A DNA stretch of 64,000 nucleotides from Ampullaceana balthica (Eukaryota > Mollusca > Gastropoda > Lymnaeidae). The notes under the pieces are model-generated. The model searched no databases. It saw only the letters and a program-made list of their open reading frames with translations, and had not been told where the DNA came from. Of this stretch, positions 23,701 to 35,621 are shown piece by piece (within the stretch, counting starts at the first letter, position 1; each line of letters opens with the position of its first letter). Location: the NCBI GenBank assembly GCA_944989445.1, contig CALYLW010000428.1, positions 62,001 through 126,000 on the forward strand, given 5' to 3'. Made by a program: the position numbers and the translations under genes.

Positions 23701-25175
23701 AGAATTTATTCCTTTATGCTGAGACAGTTGCAACGCTCGAATGGTCAGCCCTTTGAACATAAAAATTATATCAAAACGTCTCTCGTTGCAGGTGTTCTGA
23801 CAAGCACAATAATCGTTAAAATAGCAGGCCGAATAAAACGGCGTCGCGGGCCGGGCCCGGCTTTAAGTTTGGTGACCCCTGAATAATTAGAGAGAGAAAA
23901 AAATCAGCAGTCGGTGTCTACGGTAACATTAAAAACTAAAAAGCTGTGTAAATCCTTCTCTGGCATGACATGAACTTCGAGGTCTTAACTTATCGTATCT
24001 TATCTTATCTTATCGTATCTTATCTTATCTTATCGTATCTTATCTTTAGTGTGTTGGTAAATTTAAAAAATTAAAAACCTGAAAATTATAAAAGAAAGCT
24101 ATTTATTCAACAAATAAGTTTGTATATTTTCGTTGCAGCTACGTGCTTGGTTATAGCATTGCAAATACGAGAGCAAGGTTACTCGTAAGCGTTTAATTCT
24201 ATCAAGCAATACAAAGGTGCGAGTGCAGCCCCCCCCCCTTTAGTTCTCCCCAAAACATTATTGCTTTTTTAAATTACAGCCCTTCGCGTATTTTGCGTGC
24301 GCACGGGGTGCATGAAAAATTGTGTAATAATTTGTCACATGGAGTGTCGTATTACAAGAATCACCTAACCATAGCCGATTCAACAGCTACGGTTAGATGA
24401 TTTAATTATTGGTTGATTGTTGTCAAGAAATTCGACAAGACATTGTAGGACTGTGCGCATGTAGCGATAACAATAAATGCCGTAATCAATATGGCGACAT
24501 CGATTTAGTCTTTCATAAATATATGGCTTCAGCTAAATAGCCCTTTATAAATACATGCCGCGATCAATATAGCCCTTAATAAATATAAGACGTCATCTAT
24601 AGCCCTTTATAAAAATTATGGTGTCATCAATATATATCGTAATAAATATATAATCACCAGCATAGCCCTTTATATGGCGTCATTATTTGAAACAATAAAA
24701 AAAAGAGTGTGGTCGCTTATGTAAACTGTTATAAACACATAGGGTCGTTAATATTTTTTTTTAAATTGCTTGCGAGAAATCGTAAACATAATATGAGGTT
24801 TTATTATGAAAAACACTATGCGGCAAGACTTCCCTATATCGCTGGTTGCTGCAGACAACACAAATTTAACGATGCTTAAAAAAGAGACTTCTTCTTTGGG
24901 TAGACGGCATTGGATCTGCAGTCGAAACAGAGGAAGCGATACCAATTGTAACAAATATAAATACATCAATTTTCAGATATCAGTTAACATGATAACGTTG
25001 TGTTTCGCTCATTAAAAGCAACAACATCTTCAAGTATTGAAGCTCGGTTAGAGTTACTTTATCGTCACATCTCAGGGGTGAAAAATTGATATAAATTTAT
25101 TAATTTAGGTATGATATTCATTGCAGTTAATAAGAATATATAATAGATTTTGCATTTGAAAAAAAAATTTTGAAA

Positions 25176-25231
<56 letters not shown>

Positions 25232-25281
25232 TGTGTGTGTGTGTGTTTGCGTGTGAGAGAGAGAATTTGTATGTGTGTGTG

Positions 25282-25314
<33 letters not shown>
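23701..25314. other. Repeat-rich stretch without a recognised gene
   Basis: Contains an hAT-like right end ('gggcccggctttaagtttgg' to 'acccctg', ending near 23881), a TATCT pentanucleotide array (about 23990-24050), a degenerate tandem repeat of about 34 bp built on 'atagccctttataaatata' (24470-24690) and a (TA)n microsatellite (25179-25228). A plus frame at 24806-25015 (TMRQDFPISLVAADNTNLTM) and its antisense have no similarity I can support. Confidence 0.5.
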
Positions 25315-25319
<5 letters not shown>

Positions 25320-26149
25320 ATATATATAAGACGCATTTGTTGTCTGTCCGTCGTCTGTCTGTTCCCTTATAACTCAAGATCCAGACAACCAAATAACGTG
25401 AAATTTGGTACACGTACACAAAATTATACCGGAAAGGTTATTAAACAGGTTTCGTTCCATATATATAAGATACTGGGGGCTGGGGGCCCAAAATGTAGTT
25501 TTTCCCTATATGAGCTATATAAAATAAAAATTATTGAAAATTAAGACGTAAAATATTAAACATTTTGGTGTCGAGATTAACAAGATGGCGTTTATTGCCA
25601 TAAAATAATGTGATGTGACGTCATAGTTTGAGTTCATATTAATTTGTAAATAGGAAACAAAGTGAAAAGAGCAGTTATTATTTTAATTTATATTTTTAAT
25701 TGTTAATATACCGCTGTGGGTATGCGTTTAAGTATTTGTGTGCACATGTGTGAATCAGTGAGTGTGTGTGTTTTTTGTTGTGAACTAAATGTTATGAAAT
25801 GGTTTATTTTTATGTCTGTTAATGTTGCGCCTCTAACAAGATTACGTATATATTTTTATAAAATTTGTTTGCAAATTACATATTTTTTTACTTTACACTG
25901 TTTCTTTTTTGTATATTCTATATGTATTTTATCCAGTCGTCCGATCAAGCTTTTTCCTTTTATCGGCGAGGGTAGGAGTCAATAATATCGTCCATCCCTG
26001 GGTGGCATAAACACTGTAGCTAAGCAACTGTGTTTATACTTTTTGCATAACTTAAACGAAACCAGCAGGGCACATTTTAAGCTCAAACATTGCGTTTCGA
26101 AATGTTTCTTTAAAACAAATAAACCCCATACAACAGAAAAATGAATTAT

Positions 26150-26990
26150 ATAAATTATCACTTACTGGGGGCGGGGCCAAAATGTATTTTTTTCCGTATA
26201 TTTAAAACTGACTCAAAACTAATTCTCCAACCTCCCGTGAGGGTAGAAGCATGAAACTTTTGGGAACTTGCCAAATACACTATTATGACGATAATTGGTG
26301 AAAAATAATGTAAACATTTCCACTCATGGGTGGCCGGGTGCCCCAAAACCGGTTTTTCCTTATATGGGCTATATAAAACTGAATCAACACCAATTCCTCA
26401 TATTCCCGAGTAGGTAGAAGCATGAAAATTTGGAAAGTCGTTGAGTACCCTCCCGCAATGGTAACAGTCGAAAAAAGTATAAAGTTATCACTAACTGGGT
26501 AGGGGGGTGGGCGGGGGCCCAAACGTAGTTTTTTCTTAAATGAGCTATATAAATCAGGCTCATCATTAAATCTCCTATTTCCTGTGTAGGTAGAAGCATG
26601 AAACTTTGTGAAGTTGTTATATACCCTCCCAAAATGGTAACTGGCGAAACATTAATAAAAATTATCACTCACTGGGTGGTCAGAGGCCTGAATGTAGTTT
26701 TTTTTCATATATCAAACTGACTCATCAATAATTCTCCAAATTACCATGTAAGTAGAAGAATGAAACTTTTGGAAGATTTTGAGTACCCTCGCGCGATGGT
26801 AACATGCGAAAAAAATATATAAAATTATTACTCACTAGGGGGCCTTGGGCCAAAATGTAGGTATTTTCCTAATATGAGCTATATAAAACAGACTAATCAT
26901 TAAATATCCAACTTCCCGTGTAAATAGGAGCATGAAACTTTGGGAAGTTGTTGAGTACTCTCCCGCAATGATAACATACGAAAAAAAAAT
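26150..26990. repeat. Tandem repeats of about 150-165 bp inside Helitron A
   Basis: Five to six diverged units share 'cccgtgtaggtagaagcatgaaac', 'gttgagtaccctcccgcaatggtaac', 'attatcactcactggg' and 'gggcccaaatgtagtttttt'. The same units recur at 41818-42560, inside another Helitron-type sequence. Small frames here are repeat translations. Confidence 0.85.
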
Positions 26991-27000
26991 ATATAAAATC

Positions 27001-28726
27001 CAGGCAGATCAGGTCCGCCACAGAGTTCCCAGAGCAGCTGAAACAGCTGAGCAAAGAAACTCCAGGCATGTGCTGTTCCAGTGGTAAAGTCAAACTGCCC
27101 CCAATTCTAAAGCCACCAGAACCATTGTGCATTCTGTTGAATGGTGAAACTGCACAATCAAAGGACTTTGTGAAACTTATTAGACTATTCAATAATATGT
27201 TTGCCGTGACTTCCTTCAAGTCTAATGTTGTCGTGAATAACGGGTGGACACCAACATTCAAGGTCCAAGGCCAAGTGTACCACCATGCTGGACCTCTTCA
27301 TCCAGTCAATGCTGTAGACAGCAAATATCTCCAGATTTACTTCTTGGGAGAAGATGAGCAAGTGCAAAGACGACTGGATTTGCTTGACAGTCCTGTTGAC
27401 AGAAACATTGTCCTCAAACTGCAAAGAATGCTGCATCAGCATAACAGCTATGTGAGGTCATTTAAAATGGCTGCTGAGATTATGGATAACACTCAAGTGG
27501 ACTACAAAATCAAAATTTCCGGCAAAGCACCATTAAAGGAACACAAAGGCAGATTCAATGCACCATCTGTTAGTGAAGTGGCATCATGATTGCTGGAGAG
27601 CTAGGTGATCGTAGAGACATTGTGCTGCATTCAAGAAGTTGCTCACAAATGCCACTTCAAAGGATTCAAGACACTCACAGGTCATATGATCCACTTCAGT
27701 ATCCTCTGCTATTTGTTAGAGGAGAAGATGGCTATGATTTGAACATAAAAGATGTAAACAAGGCCACAAGCAATGACTACTATGCATATCGCATGATGCA
27801 AAGAGTCAACGAATTTAATACACTCCTCAGATGCCCGCGCCTTTTCCAGCAATACATAGTGGATATGTATGCTAAGGTTGAGAATGAGAGATTGCGTTTC
27901 ATCAGACTCAACCAAACAAAACTTAGAGCTGAGGACTATGGTGTACTATTAGAGGCAGTAAGGAATGACAACAATGTGACTTCTGAAAATCTTGGCAAAT
28001 TAGTGGTGCTGCCTTCATCCTTCAGTGGAGGGCCCCGTTACATGCATGAATATGCACAGGATGGAATGACCTATGTACGTCATAGAAACACAAGCATCAA
28101 GTAGATTTGCAATTATGTTACCAAGGGAAGTGATGCAGCCATGTTTACTGTTGCAAATGAAATGCCGAACAGGCTTGATGGGGTTACCAATTAATTATCA
28201 ACAAGGACGATACATTAGTAGCAGTGAGGCAGTGTGGCGCCTGCTTAACTTTCCCATCCATCAAAGGTATCCAACAGTTGTTCACTTGGCAGTACATCTT
28301 GAAGGAGGCCAAGGAGTATACTATAAACCAGGACAGCCAACAGCACATTTGACAGACACTCCAACAAAGACTACATTAACAGCGTTTTTTGATCTCTGCA
28401 AAACAGATCCTCTTGCAAAAACATTGCTGTATTCTGAAGTGCCTAGACATTTTCGCTGGGATGCCAGTCAATAGGTCTGGCAAATCCGAAAAAAGGTATA
28501 CCTCTTGCAGACTTCCCGGGATATGTGACAGACAATGCCTTGGGAAGAGTGTACACTGTGCATCCTCACAACAGAGAAGCATTTCACATGCGCCTCCTGC
28601 TGCACCATATTCGGGGACCTATTTCATTTGAAGATCTCAAAACTGTTATTGTGAAAGATGAGGATGGTGACATCCTTGAAATTAAGCCATGCAGCACATA
28701 CACTGTTAAATGTACCATTTTATAGC
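27001..28726 (+). pseudogene. Helitron Rep/helicase-like transposase, HUH core deleted
   Basis: Frame pieces follow the Helitron protein in order. 27001-27589 has TPGMCCSSGKVKLPPI, TPTFKVQGQVYHHAG and RMLHQHNSYVRSFK. After a one-base slip at 27590, 27586-28104 has YYAYRMMQRVN, QYIVDMYAKVENERL and LPSSFSGGPRYMHEYAQD. Further pieces read YVTKGSDAAMF, GRYISSSEAVWRLLNFPIH, then LGRVYTVHPHNREAFHMRLL to 28725. Between YAQDGMTYVRH and ICNYVTKGSD the Rep endonuclease core, including the HUH motif, is gone and a stop (28101-28103) lies in frame. Only part of the tyrosine motif remains. The C-terminal helicase is absent. The protein would normally nick and unwind DNA for rolling-circle transposition; this copy cannot. 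Confidence 0.85.
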
Positions 28727-28807
28727 ATGCAAGTAAACAGTTAGTTGTGTACGCTTCTACAGAAAACCTTATTTTAAACCCGGGAGAAGCCGGGTACTTG
28801 CCCCTAG

Positions 28808-29932
28808 TATATATATAAGAGGCATTTGTTGTCTGTCTGGTTGTCTGTCTGTTCCCTCATAACTCGAGATCCAGACAACCAAATAACGTGAAATTTGGTA
28901 CACGTACACAAAATTATACCGGAAAGGTTATTAAACAGGTTTCGTTCCTTACATATAAGATACTGGGGCCCGGGGGCCCAAAATGTAGTTTTTCCCTATA
29001 TGAGCTATATAAAATAAAAATTATTGAAAATTAAGACGTAAAATAATGACGCAAATTAATAAACATTTTGGTGTCGAGATTAACAAGAAGGCGATTATCG
29101 CCATAAAATAATTTTTTTGTTGTTGTTGCTTTGTTGTTGTTGCTTTTGTTGTTTTGTTGTTGTAGTTGTTGTTTTGTTGTTGTTGCTTTGTTATTGTTGT
29201 TGTTGTAGTTGTTGTTTTGTTGTTGTTTTGTTGTTGATTTTTTTGTTGATGTTTTGTTTTTGTAGTTGTTGCTGTTGTTGTTTTTGTTGTTGTTGCTGTT
29301 GTTGTTGCTGTTGTTGTTGCTGTTGCTGTTGTTGTTGCTTTGTTGTTGTTGCTGTTGTTGTTGTAGTTGTTTTATTGTTGTTTTGTTGTTGATGTTTTGT
29401 TGTTGTTTTGTTTTTGTTGTTGTTGCTGTTGTTGTTTTTGTTGTTGTTGCTGTTGTTGTTGCTGTTGTTGTTGCTGTTGTTGTTGTTGTTGATGTTGTTG
29501 CTTTTGTGTTGTTTTTGCTGTTGTTGTTGTTGTCCACATCCCTTGCCCTGCGACGATAATGTCCTTCATGTTGTTATTGCTTTGTTGTTGTTGCTGTTGT
29601 AGTTGTTATTTTGTTGTTATGCTTTGTTGTTGTTGCTGTTGTTGTTGTAGTTGTTTTGTTGTTGATTTTGTTGTTGATTTTGTTGTTGTTTTGTTTTTGT
29701 TGTTTTGTTGCTGTTGCTGTTTCTGTTGTTGGTTTTGTCGTTGTTGCTGTTGTTGTTGCTGTTGTTGTTGCTGTTGTTGTTTTGTAGTTGTTGTTTTGTT
29801 GTTGCTGCTTTGTTGTTGTTGTAGTTGTTGTTTTGTTTTTGTTGTTTGTTTTTGTTGTTTTGTTGCTGTTGTTGTTTTTGTTGTTGTTGCTGTTGTTGTT
29901 AAACCTGGGCGAAGCCGGGTACTTGCCCCTAG
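28808..29932 (+). mobile_element. Helitron B, non-autonomous, joined to Helitron A
   Basis: Its first 300 bp are almost identical to the 5' part of Helitron A (25320-25620). Its 3' end has the same hairpin type (CCTGGGCGAAGCCGGG) plus 'tacttgcccCTAG' and T at 29933. It starts immediately after Helitron A's CTAG without its own leading TC, so the two are fused head to tail. The interior (29110-29900) is a GTT-type repeat in place of coding sequence. Confidence 0.8.
29110..29900. repeat. About 790 bp of GTT/CAA trinucleotide repeat
   Basis: Imperfect (TTG)n with TTT and GCT variants, interrupted once by a 40-bp unrelated island (29533-29572). Long Cys/Leu/Val frames on + and Asn/Gln/Thr frames on - are translations of the repeat and should not be annotated as genes. 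It fills Helitron B. Confidence 0.95.
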
Positions 29933-29968
<36 letters not shown>

Positions 29969-29988
29969 ATATTATATATATATATATA
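29933..29988. repeat. (TA)n microsatellite after Helitron B
   Basis: Pure TA with two single-base slips, immediately following the Helitron B CTAG-T terminus. AT-rich target sites of this kind are favoured by Helitrons. Confidence 0.85.
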
Positions 29989-29999
29989 TTAAACATTAG

Positions 30000-30734
30000 A
30001 AAAAAGTTACCTCTAAAATACACCGTAATATATAATCAATATATCGATCACTTTAACTTTTGACTTCCTTAGTTACAAGGAACAGAACTATGTCCTTTTA
30101 TCGACAAGTTTGCAGATAAATTCAATGTTAGCAAATATTTAATTTTTTTTACCCATGTTGAGAACGTCGTCGCTATGTGGTAAAATATTCGCGTTTTATA
30201 TCAAGCATTTATTCCACATTAACATCAAGTTCTGCTCTACTTCTTTTCTGTCCGAACTCGGCATCCGGATCACGTGGGTAGGGAGGGGTTGGATGACAAT
30301 ATCCAGAAGGCCCAACAGAACTCCAAAGACAATAACTGTTAACACTCCAGCCCCCCCCCCAACCCCCGGGGTAACTAAGGGTAAGCCCTATAAAGCGAAA
30401 ACGTCAGCTCTAGGGAATTGACAGATGACCAACTTTACAACAATGCGAGTGTCATGTTTTGCAAGATCCTTGATAAGTCTAAGCATCCCCGACGTGGTTC
30501 TCTGAAATATTTGGGGGATAGATTATAGTGAACATCAACGGAGACGAGATAGTAAATAGTAAAATAGTGTTAGTTTATTGGATTTAGGCTTCATTTTAAA
30601 AATAGTGTTTACTAAATTAGGAAGATTATATTTTCAGAATTAAACATAAATTTATGAGAAAGAATTGTCGTCTAAACTTATTAATTTCAATGAGATTTAT
30701 AATCAGTCACTTGAAAAGCAGACATCAACTCGCG
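30000..30734. other. Mostly unrecognised; holds a candidate first exon for gene B
   Basis: An ATG at 30155 begins MLRTSSLC and reaches a possible donor after 30179 (G|GTAAAA, phase 1). This phase would fit gene B's 27-nt exon at 34645 and give a plausible signal peptide. The donor is weak and nothing else supports it. The frame continues to 30421 with a Pro-rich patch (NTPAPPPTP) but shows no domain. Confidence 0.25.
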
Positions 30735-31800
30735 CGGCTCATTCCATTTTAAAAAAAACGTAAAAAACCAAGTTTTTCACTATAAATCCTTTATGTACTA
30801 GACGTAACTAAAAGTATGTTCATTATAATACGCAGCGCAAGACCTTCCAAAAATACACAATTGCAGTTGTGTCGTAAAACATGTTTAACATAATGCGCAC
30901 CGATCACGAATATGTTTACAAAAAGTGTTGTCAATAAAATAAGCACCTTATTGCGCGACAGAAAGGTTGTTCAATATAATACGCACCGCGACACTCTATC
31001 TCAAAAAATAACATAATACATAGAAATAAATAAAATAATCTAAAAATTCAATCATTTAATTACAGTACATGCGATCGATCTGAAATTTTGATACATAGTT
31101 TTTATCATCGCCACGAAACTGCTTGCTAAATTTCAGCTCGCTAGCTTACGAGGAAATGGGTTAAAAATTGATCCAAAGTTTTGGCGACCGACAATCAAGC
31201 AAGCAATCAAGGGTTCAAACAGACACCACGAGTTAATATAAAGGATTTAAATAAAACAAACCCGTAAAAACAAAGTTTTTTGACTATAAATCCCTTATAT
31301 ATGAGACATAACTAACAGTATTGATTATTTTCAAACATTTACACACTGAATCTGTCTTAACTCAAGTTTACTTCATAACCCTAGGGGGGGAGGGGTGGGG
31401 GGGGAGGGGGAGAGGGGAAAAGTCTGGTCACCGATTCGCTTGACCGAGCTCAGCGTGACACGTAAAATGTAAACAAAAGCACCCTGTCGCTTCGTTGGGT
31501 CGCCTCAATGCGACAGCTCAAACTTTCACGTGGAAAAAAAACAATAACAAACCGTGAATTTGAATTACATACCTCATATAAGGATAAGCTAAAAATGCAT
31601 TAATTTAATTACGGTACGTTCGATCGATCTGAAATTTTGATACGATGCATTGTTAGGTCAGACGGGTCAGTGTGCAAAATTTCAGCTCGATCGAATCACG
31701 GGAAGCGGGTCATTTTTGGCTTTTGTTTTTCCGCCCACCCATGAGATGATGAGATGATGAGACGGCCGCGAAGTTAATATAAGTGATTTAAAAAGTGTGT
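30735..31800 (-). repeat. Two adjacent inverted copies of dispersed family R1
   Basis: About 30735-31260 and 31261-31800 are reverse-complement copies of the family described at 48145-48650 ('cgatcgatctgaaattttgatac', 'tttcagctcg'). The second contains a G-run tract (31381-31427) that could form a quadruplex on the + strand. Confidence 0.75.
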
Positions 31801-32118
31801 ATTTTGACATACATCTAACCATTTTCATTAGAGTATTCACTAACAGTATCATTAAAAACGAGAACTATACATTTTTTTTTATAACAAAGAAAATATCATC
31901 AATTTTCATATTTGTATGATTTATTGCTGTATATTTAAATATTCACATATTTTATTGTACTTCTTACTCTCTTCAGATAAAGAATATTCTTGAGCTAAGT
32001 TTGCTAGAGAAAATGGACATCAGTGCTTACCATGTTTTAGGTATTTGTCATAAATAAGATTATTTATAACTTTTATGATATGCGATTCACATATATAGAA
32101 TTCATGATGAGTTTTATT
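31801..32118. other. No recognised feature
   Basis: AT-rich DNA between the R1 copies and the start of block A copy 2. Nothing coding is seen. Confidence 0.4.
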
Positions 32119-33659
32119 GTTTGAAATCACTATTTCATAACAGAAGTTAAATAAAGTTAATGCACAGTAAATTACTTACAAGCTGAAACGCCATAATTAA
32201 CCGATGTTTTATTTGGGCAGATATTTTGAAAATGTTAATTTACAAACTAAATATAATGCTCAGTCAAAAAAATTTCAATATCGTAATATTAAGATGTTGT
32301 GAACGTACGTTACAAGCATTTAGATTTGTTCTTGAAGCTTAAAATTTAATCATATTTAGTATTTACGTATATAAAATAAATCTTGATGTATTTTTTTAAC
32401 ACGATGATTTTACAGAACTTCGTCTTGCTTGTGTATGGAGTTACTTCCTTGTGCTTAGTGAGTTTAAAATGCGACATAAAAAGACATTTATAATATTTAA
32501 TAACTTTCAAGTAAAAATTTGCAGAAATGGAAATTTCTAAAGTGAAAATTTAACTTTAAGAAACAATATAATTTTTGTTGTAATGATTAGTTCATTAGCG
32601 AAACGTCTACAGTCTAAATTTTAAGACATGAAATGTTTTCAATTATATAAACTTCCCTGTTCCGACATGGTAATAATTTACAGTTAATAACTTTTTAAAA
32701 AGTTTACCGTTGCACTAGATAAATTTACACATTTGCACTAAATCCAGCTGAGACACTTTTGTGTCATAAACACGTTGACACTTTTAAAAAAGTGTAATAC
32801 AAAATGTGATTTAAGGAGCATATACGAAGCGTTAAAAACAACACAAAGCATGTCAGGTTAATTCAAGTAAAGTTTAAAATCGATCAAAATTTAACTGATA
32901 GTGATCTTAATACACTGATGTTCTCAAATAATGCGATCACCCGTTTAGTGTCGTAACTTCACCAATTGTTTAGTTCGGGCACAGTCTTACACATGCAACT
33001 AAACAAGTGGTTCTAAAACTTTTTTTTTAATTTCATCATTTGGGGTCCTTGAAAACATTGTTCGACATGTCCCGACCCCATTGATTAAAAAAGGAAAGTG
33101 CAGTGAATAGTACATTTTTTTAAAAACAATTGTGCTATCAGAAAAAAATCATATGTTATGTATTCGTAAAATCTAAATAATTCTATTGGGATGATTGCTT
33201 CGGCTTGTCTTAACTAGTTCTTCTATGTTTTGACTTTGTTTCGGCCAGCGCAACTCTCATGTCATTTGTCACGTGTATTTTTTTTTCGAGATTTTGTCTT
33301 GATAGTAGCGGGGTGTGACGAGGAGTTCAGCCAGTTTTGTTTTTTTTACATTTATATGCAAAAACAATTATTATTCAATGTTTTATTTGTATAAAAGGAT
33401 AATTTATTATCTTTATGAAATTTGAATCAATTTTTTTATTTAATATTTTTAATTGTCCGATTAATTATTTATATAAATGTTTGTTCATGTTTTTATTTTT
33501 TTATTTATTTTTTAAAAAAAATTTTATGGTCCTACCTAACCGCTTTGTGGTCCCCTATGGGGTGGTGGACCATACTTTGATAACTAAACAATTATCACAT
33601 ACATACACTATACAGCTGCTGCTCGGATTGAGAAAATTTTAGGTCACAGACAATTGTTT

Positions 33660-34001
33660 TGTTGGTCCTGGGTATTTAAATCACTTTAATCACAGGCTCT
33701 TGAGACGATAAAAATGATCTATCAAAATTTCAGATTGATCGAATGTATTGTTATTAAATTAATGCATTTTTAAATTATCTCTATGTATCTCTATGTAGCA
33801 TGTAAATGTTTATTCTAGTCTGTCGCGCGGTGCGTCTTATATTGAACGCACGGTGTGTATTTTTATATTGAACATACTTTTATAATATTTTACCGATCTG
33901 TAAAAGTTTCTGCTAGTATGTCGTGCGGTGCGTATTACTACGGAACATAACCAATGCTTTTAGTTATGTCTCAAATATCAATGATTTATCGTAAAAAAAT
34001 G
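33660..34001 (+). repeat. Dispersed family R1, partial copy
   Basis: Contains 'tttcagattgatcgaatgta', 'tgtcgcgcggtgcg' and the terminal 'tagttatgtctcaaatatca' of the family. It lies just before the 34010-34610 hAT and, with it, separates gene B's 27-nt exon from its ancestral upstream sequence. Confidence 0.7.
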
Positions 34002-34009
34002 GTTTTTAA

Positions 34010-34610
34010 TAGGGCTGCGGAAATTAACGATTAATTTCTCGATTTATCGTTAAAAAATTGTATCGATTAAAATTATTTTAATAGATAAAATTCGATTAAA
34101 ATTAAAGAAAATATTTTTTTATTAATAAATAATTAATTAATAATAATTTATATATTTTTTTACGTACAAACTTCTCCCGCATAATATTAAAATTTATTTT
34201 ATTACTTCATGTGGACCGGCAGACGTCAACTAAAACATGGCTGACAGCATCAGCGCAGTTAAATTTATAACATATAACTAGAAAGTTGAGCAAAAATTGT
34301 GTTTTTAAGCTAACTGCGGATGGCAAAGTCGAAGATGGGGAAAATGTTTACTGTGTTCTATGCCATAAACACTTATCTTTTAAAGGATCAAATACATCGC
34401 TGACGTACCACCTTCAGCGCAAACATCCGATCAAGTATCAACACATTGTCATAAAATTTAGTTCAAAATATTCTTAATTTTCAATGTCCGTGAGAAATGT
34501 TCAGTTTAATGACGTCATAAAATTCTATTTTTGGCTTTAATCGAAATTATCGATTAATTAATTGATAACTTTTCAAAAGATTAAATTTAAATTAATCGAG
34601 AACAGCCCTA
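34010..34610 (+). mobile_element. hAT element with BED zinc finger, 601 bp
   Basis: Ends TAGGGCTG and CAGCCCTA, with a perfect 8-bp duplication GTTTTTAA at 34002-34009 and 34611-34618. Subterminal ATTAATCGA motifs are inverted between the two ends. A plus frame (34286-34477) encodes YCVLCHKHLSF and YHLQRKHP, a C2H2 BED finger as found at the N-terminus of hAT transposases. The catalytic part is deleted. Related but shorter: 43439-43800. Confidence 0.85.
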
Positions 34611-34935
34611 GTTTTTAAGGATTTTTTAAAAATTTACTCAGAAGTTGCCCTGGTTGCTGTGATGGCATGTGGTGAGTACACATTGCTTATGTAGAGATGT
34701 TAACATAGCGTAGCAACTGAGAGAGGTAATACCATTATGCTAACAGCTTTTCTTTGGATTATGTTGTTCTTTTTGGTCGTTGCGCTGGTTAGTTTTTACT
34801 TAAGAAATGGTGGTTTCTAAATTTTTATTAGCCTACTTAACGAATCCGTGAGATTAAAAGACGGTAAATCTTAGACGAAAAATAAAACCATCTAACATTC
34901 TTACTTATTAGATGTGGCACTAATTTTTCCGATTA

Positions 34936-35453
34936 CATGTCAAAAAGGCGAAAAGAAAAAGGGTGAAAACAAAAAGAGCGACGTCAAAAGGGCGAAAACA
35001 AAAATAGCGAAAGTAAAAAAAGGCGAAAGCCAAAATGGGCGCTAAGGCGAAAACAAAAAGTTGATAACGAAAAAGGCGATTTAAAATGCTATTAAAAAGG
35101 GTGAAAGTAAAACTAAGTGAACTAATTGCACCTGAGATTAAATTCAAATTTATTTTTAAAAATTCAATCAAATGTTCACATAATAATAGTAATGTACTGA
35201 CAATATCTAAATAAGATAATGTAGTGTAATATCTATGACTAGACTAAACTTGAAGTTTAAAGTTATGAGCGATGCCGCTCAGGAAATTCTAACCCAACCC
35301 TAACCCCTAAGCCTAACCCTAACCCTGACATGATTTCGCATTGTTATCTTTCGCCTTAATTGTGTTGCCTTTTTTGTCTATCGCCTTTTTCATTTTCGCT
35401 CATATTGTTTCGCCTTTTTTGTTTTCGCTCTTATTGTTTCGCCCTTTTGACGT
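34936..35453. mobile_element. Foldback-type MITE with GGCGAAAAC repeats and telomere-like core
   Basis: The left arm (34936-35110) repeats 'ggcgaaaacaaaaa' variants. The right arm (35335-35453) carries the inverse ('tttcgcctttttt'). The segment interrupts the block A alignment, so it is an insertion specific to copy 2. The centre has 'cctaaccctaaccctg' (about 35312). The ends are too degenerate to name a target duplication. Confidence 0.6.
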
Positions 35454-35621
35454 CACACCAGTTTTTCCATATGTAGGCTACTGGTACCCGTTTATTAACC
35501 TTATTCGTCTACATATTTGTCCGAGTATATAGGATTGTTTCATTAAAAAATATATGTGTCTGAATAAAGAGGTTAATGAATGCGTGTGCTTTTTAAAAAA
35601 AAGATATTTTTCAATATGCAG

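Larger units (their letters stand above)
25315..28807 (+). mobile_element. Helitron A, internally deleted, with Rep remnant
   Basis: The 5' end TCTCTATATATATAAGACGC follows A. The 3' end is the hairpin CCCGGGAGAAGCCGGG plus 'tacttgcccCTAG', followed by T. Directly after the 5' region (25315-25620, nearly identical to 28808-29110) come five to six tandem units of about 150-165 bp (26150-26990), then a decayed Rep gene (27001-28726). Target duplications are absent, as expected. The SF1 helicase domain is completely missing. Confidence 0.85.

Noticed and set aside
23990..24690. CRISPR-like array from short repeats near 24000-24690
   Set aside because: Units are a pentanucleotide microsatellite and a degenerate 34-bp repeat without conserved repeat-spacer structure, in an animal genome.
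25315..29110. LTR retrotransposon with 300-bp direct repeats
   Set aside because: The repeats at 25320 and 28813 look like LTRs, but they follow CTAG-T Helitron ends, carry no TG...CA borders, and flank a Helitron Rep gene rather than gag-pol.
29031..30023. Long Asn/Gln/Thr-rich and Cys/Leu/Val-rich open frames
   Set aside because: They are translations of the GTT/CAA repeat in Helitron B and of the adjoining TA repeat, open in many frames on both strands.
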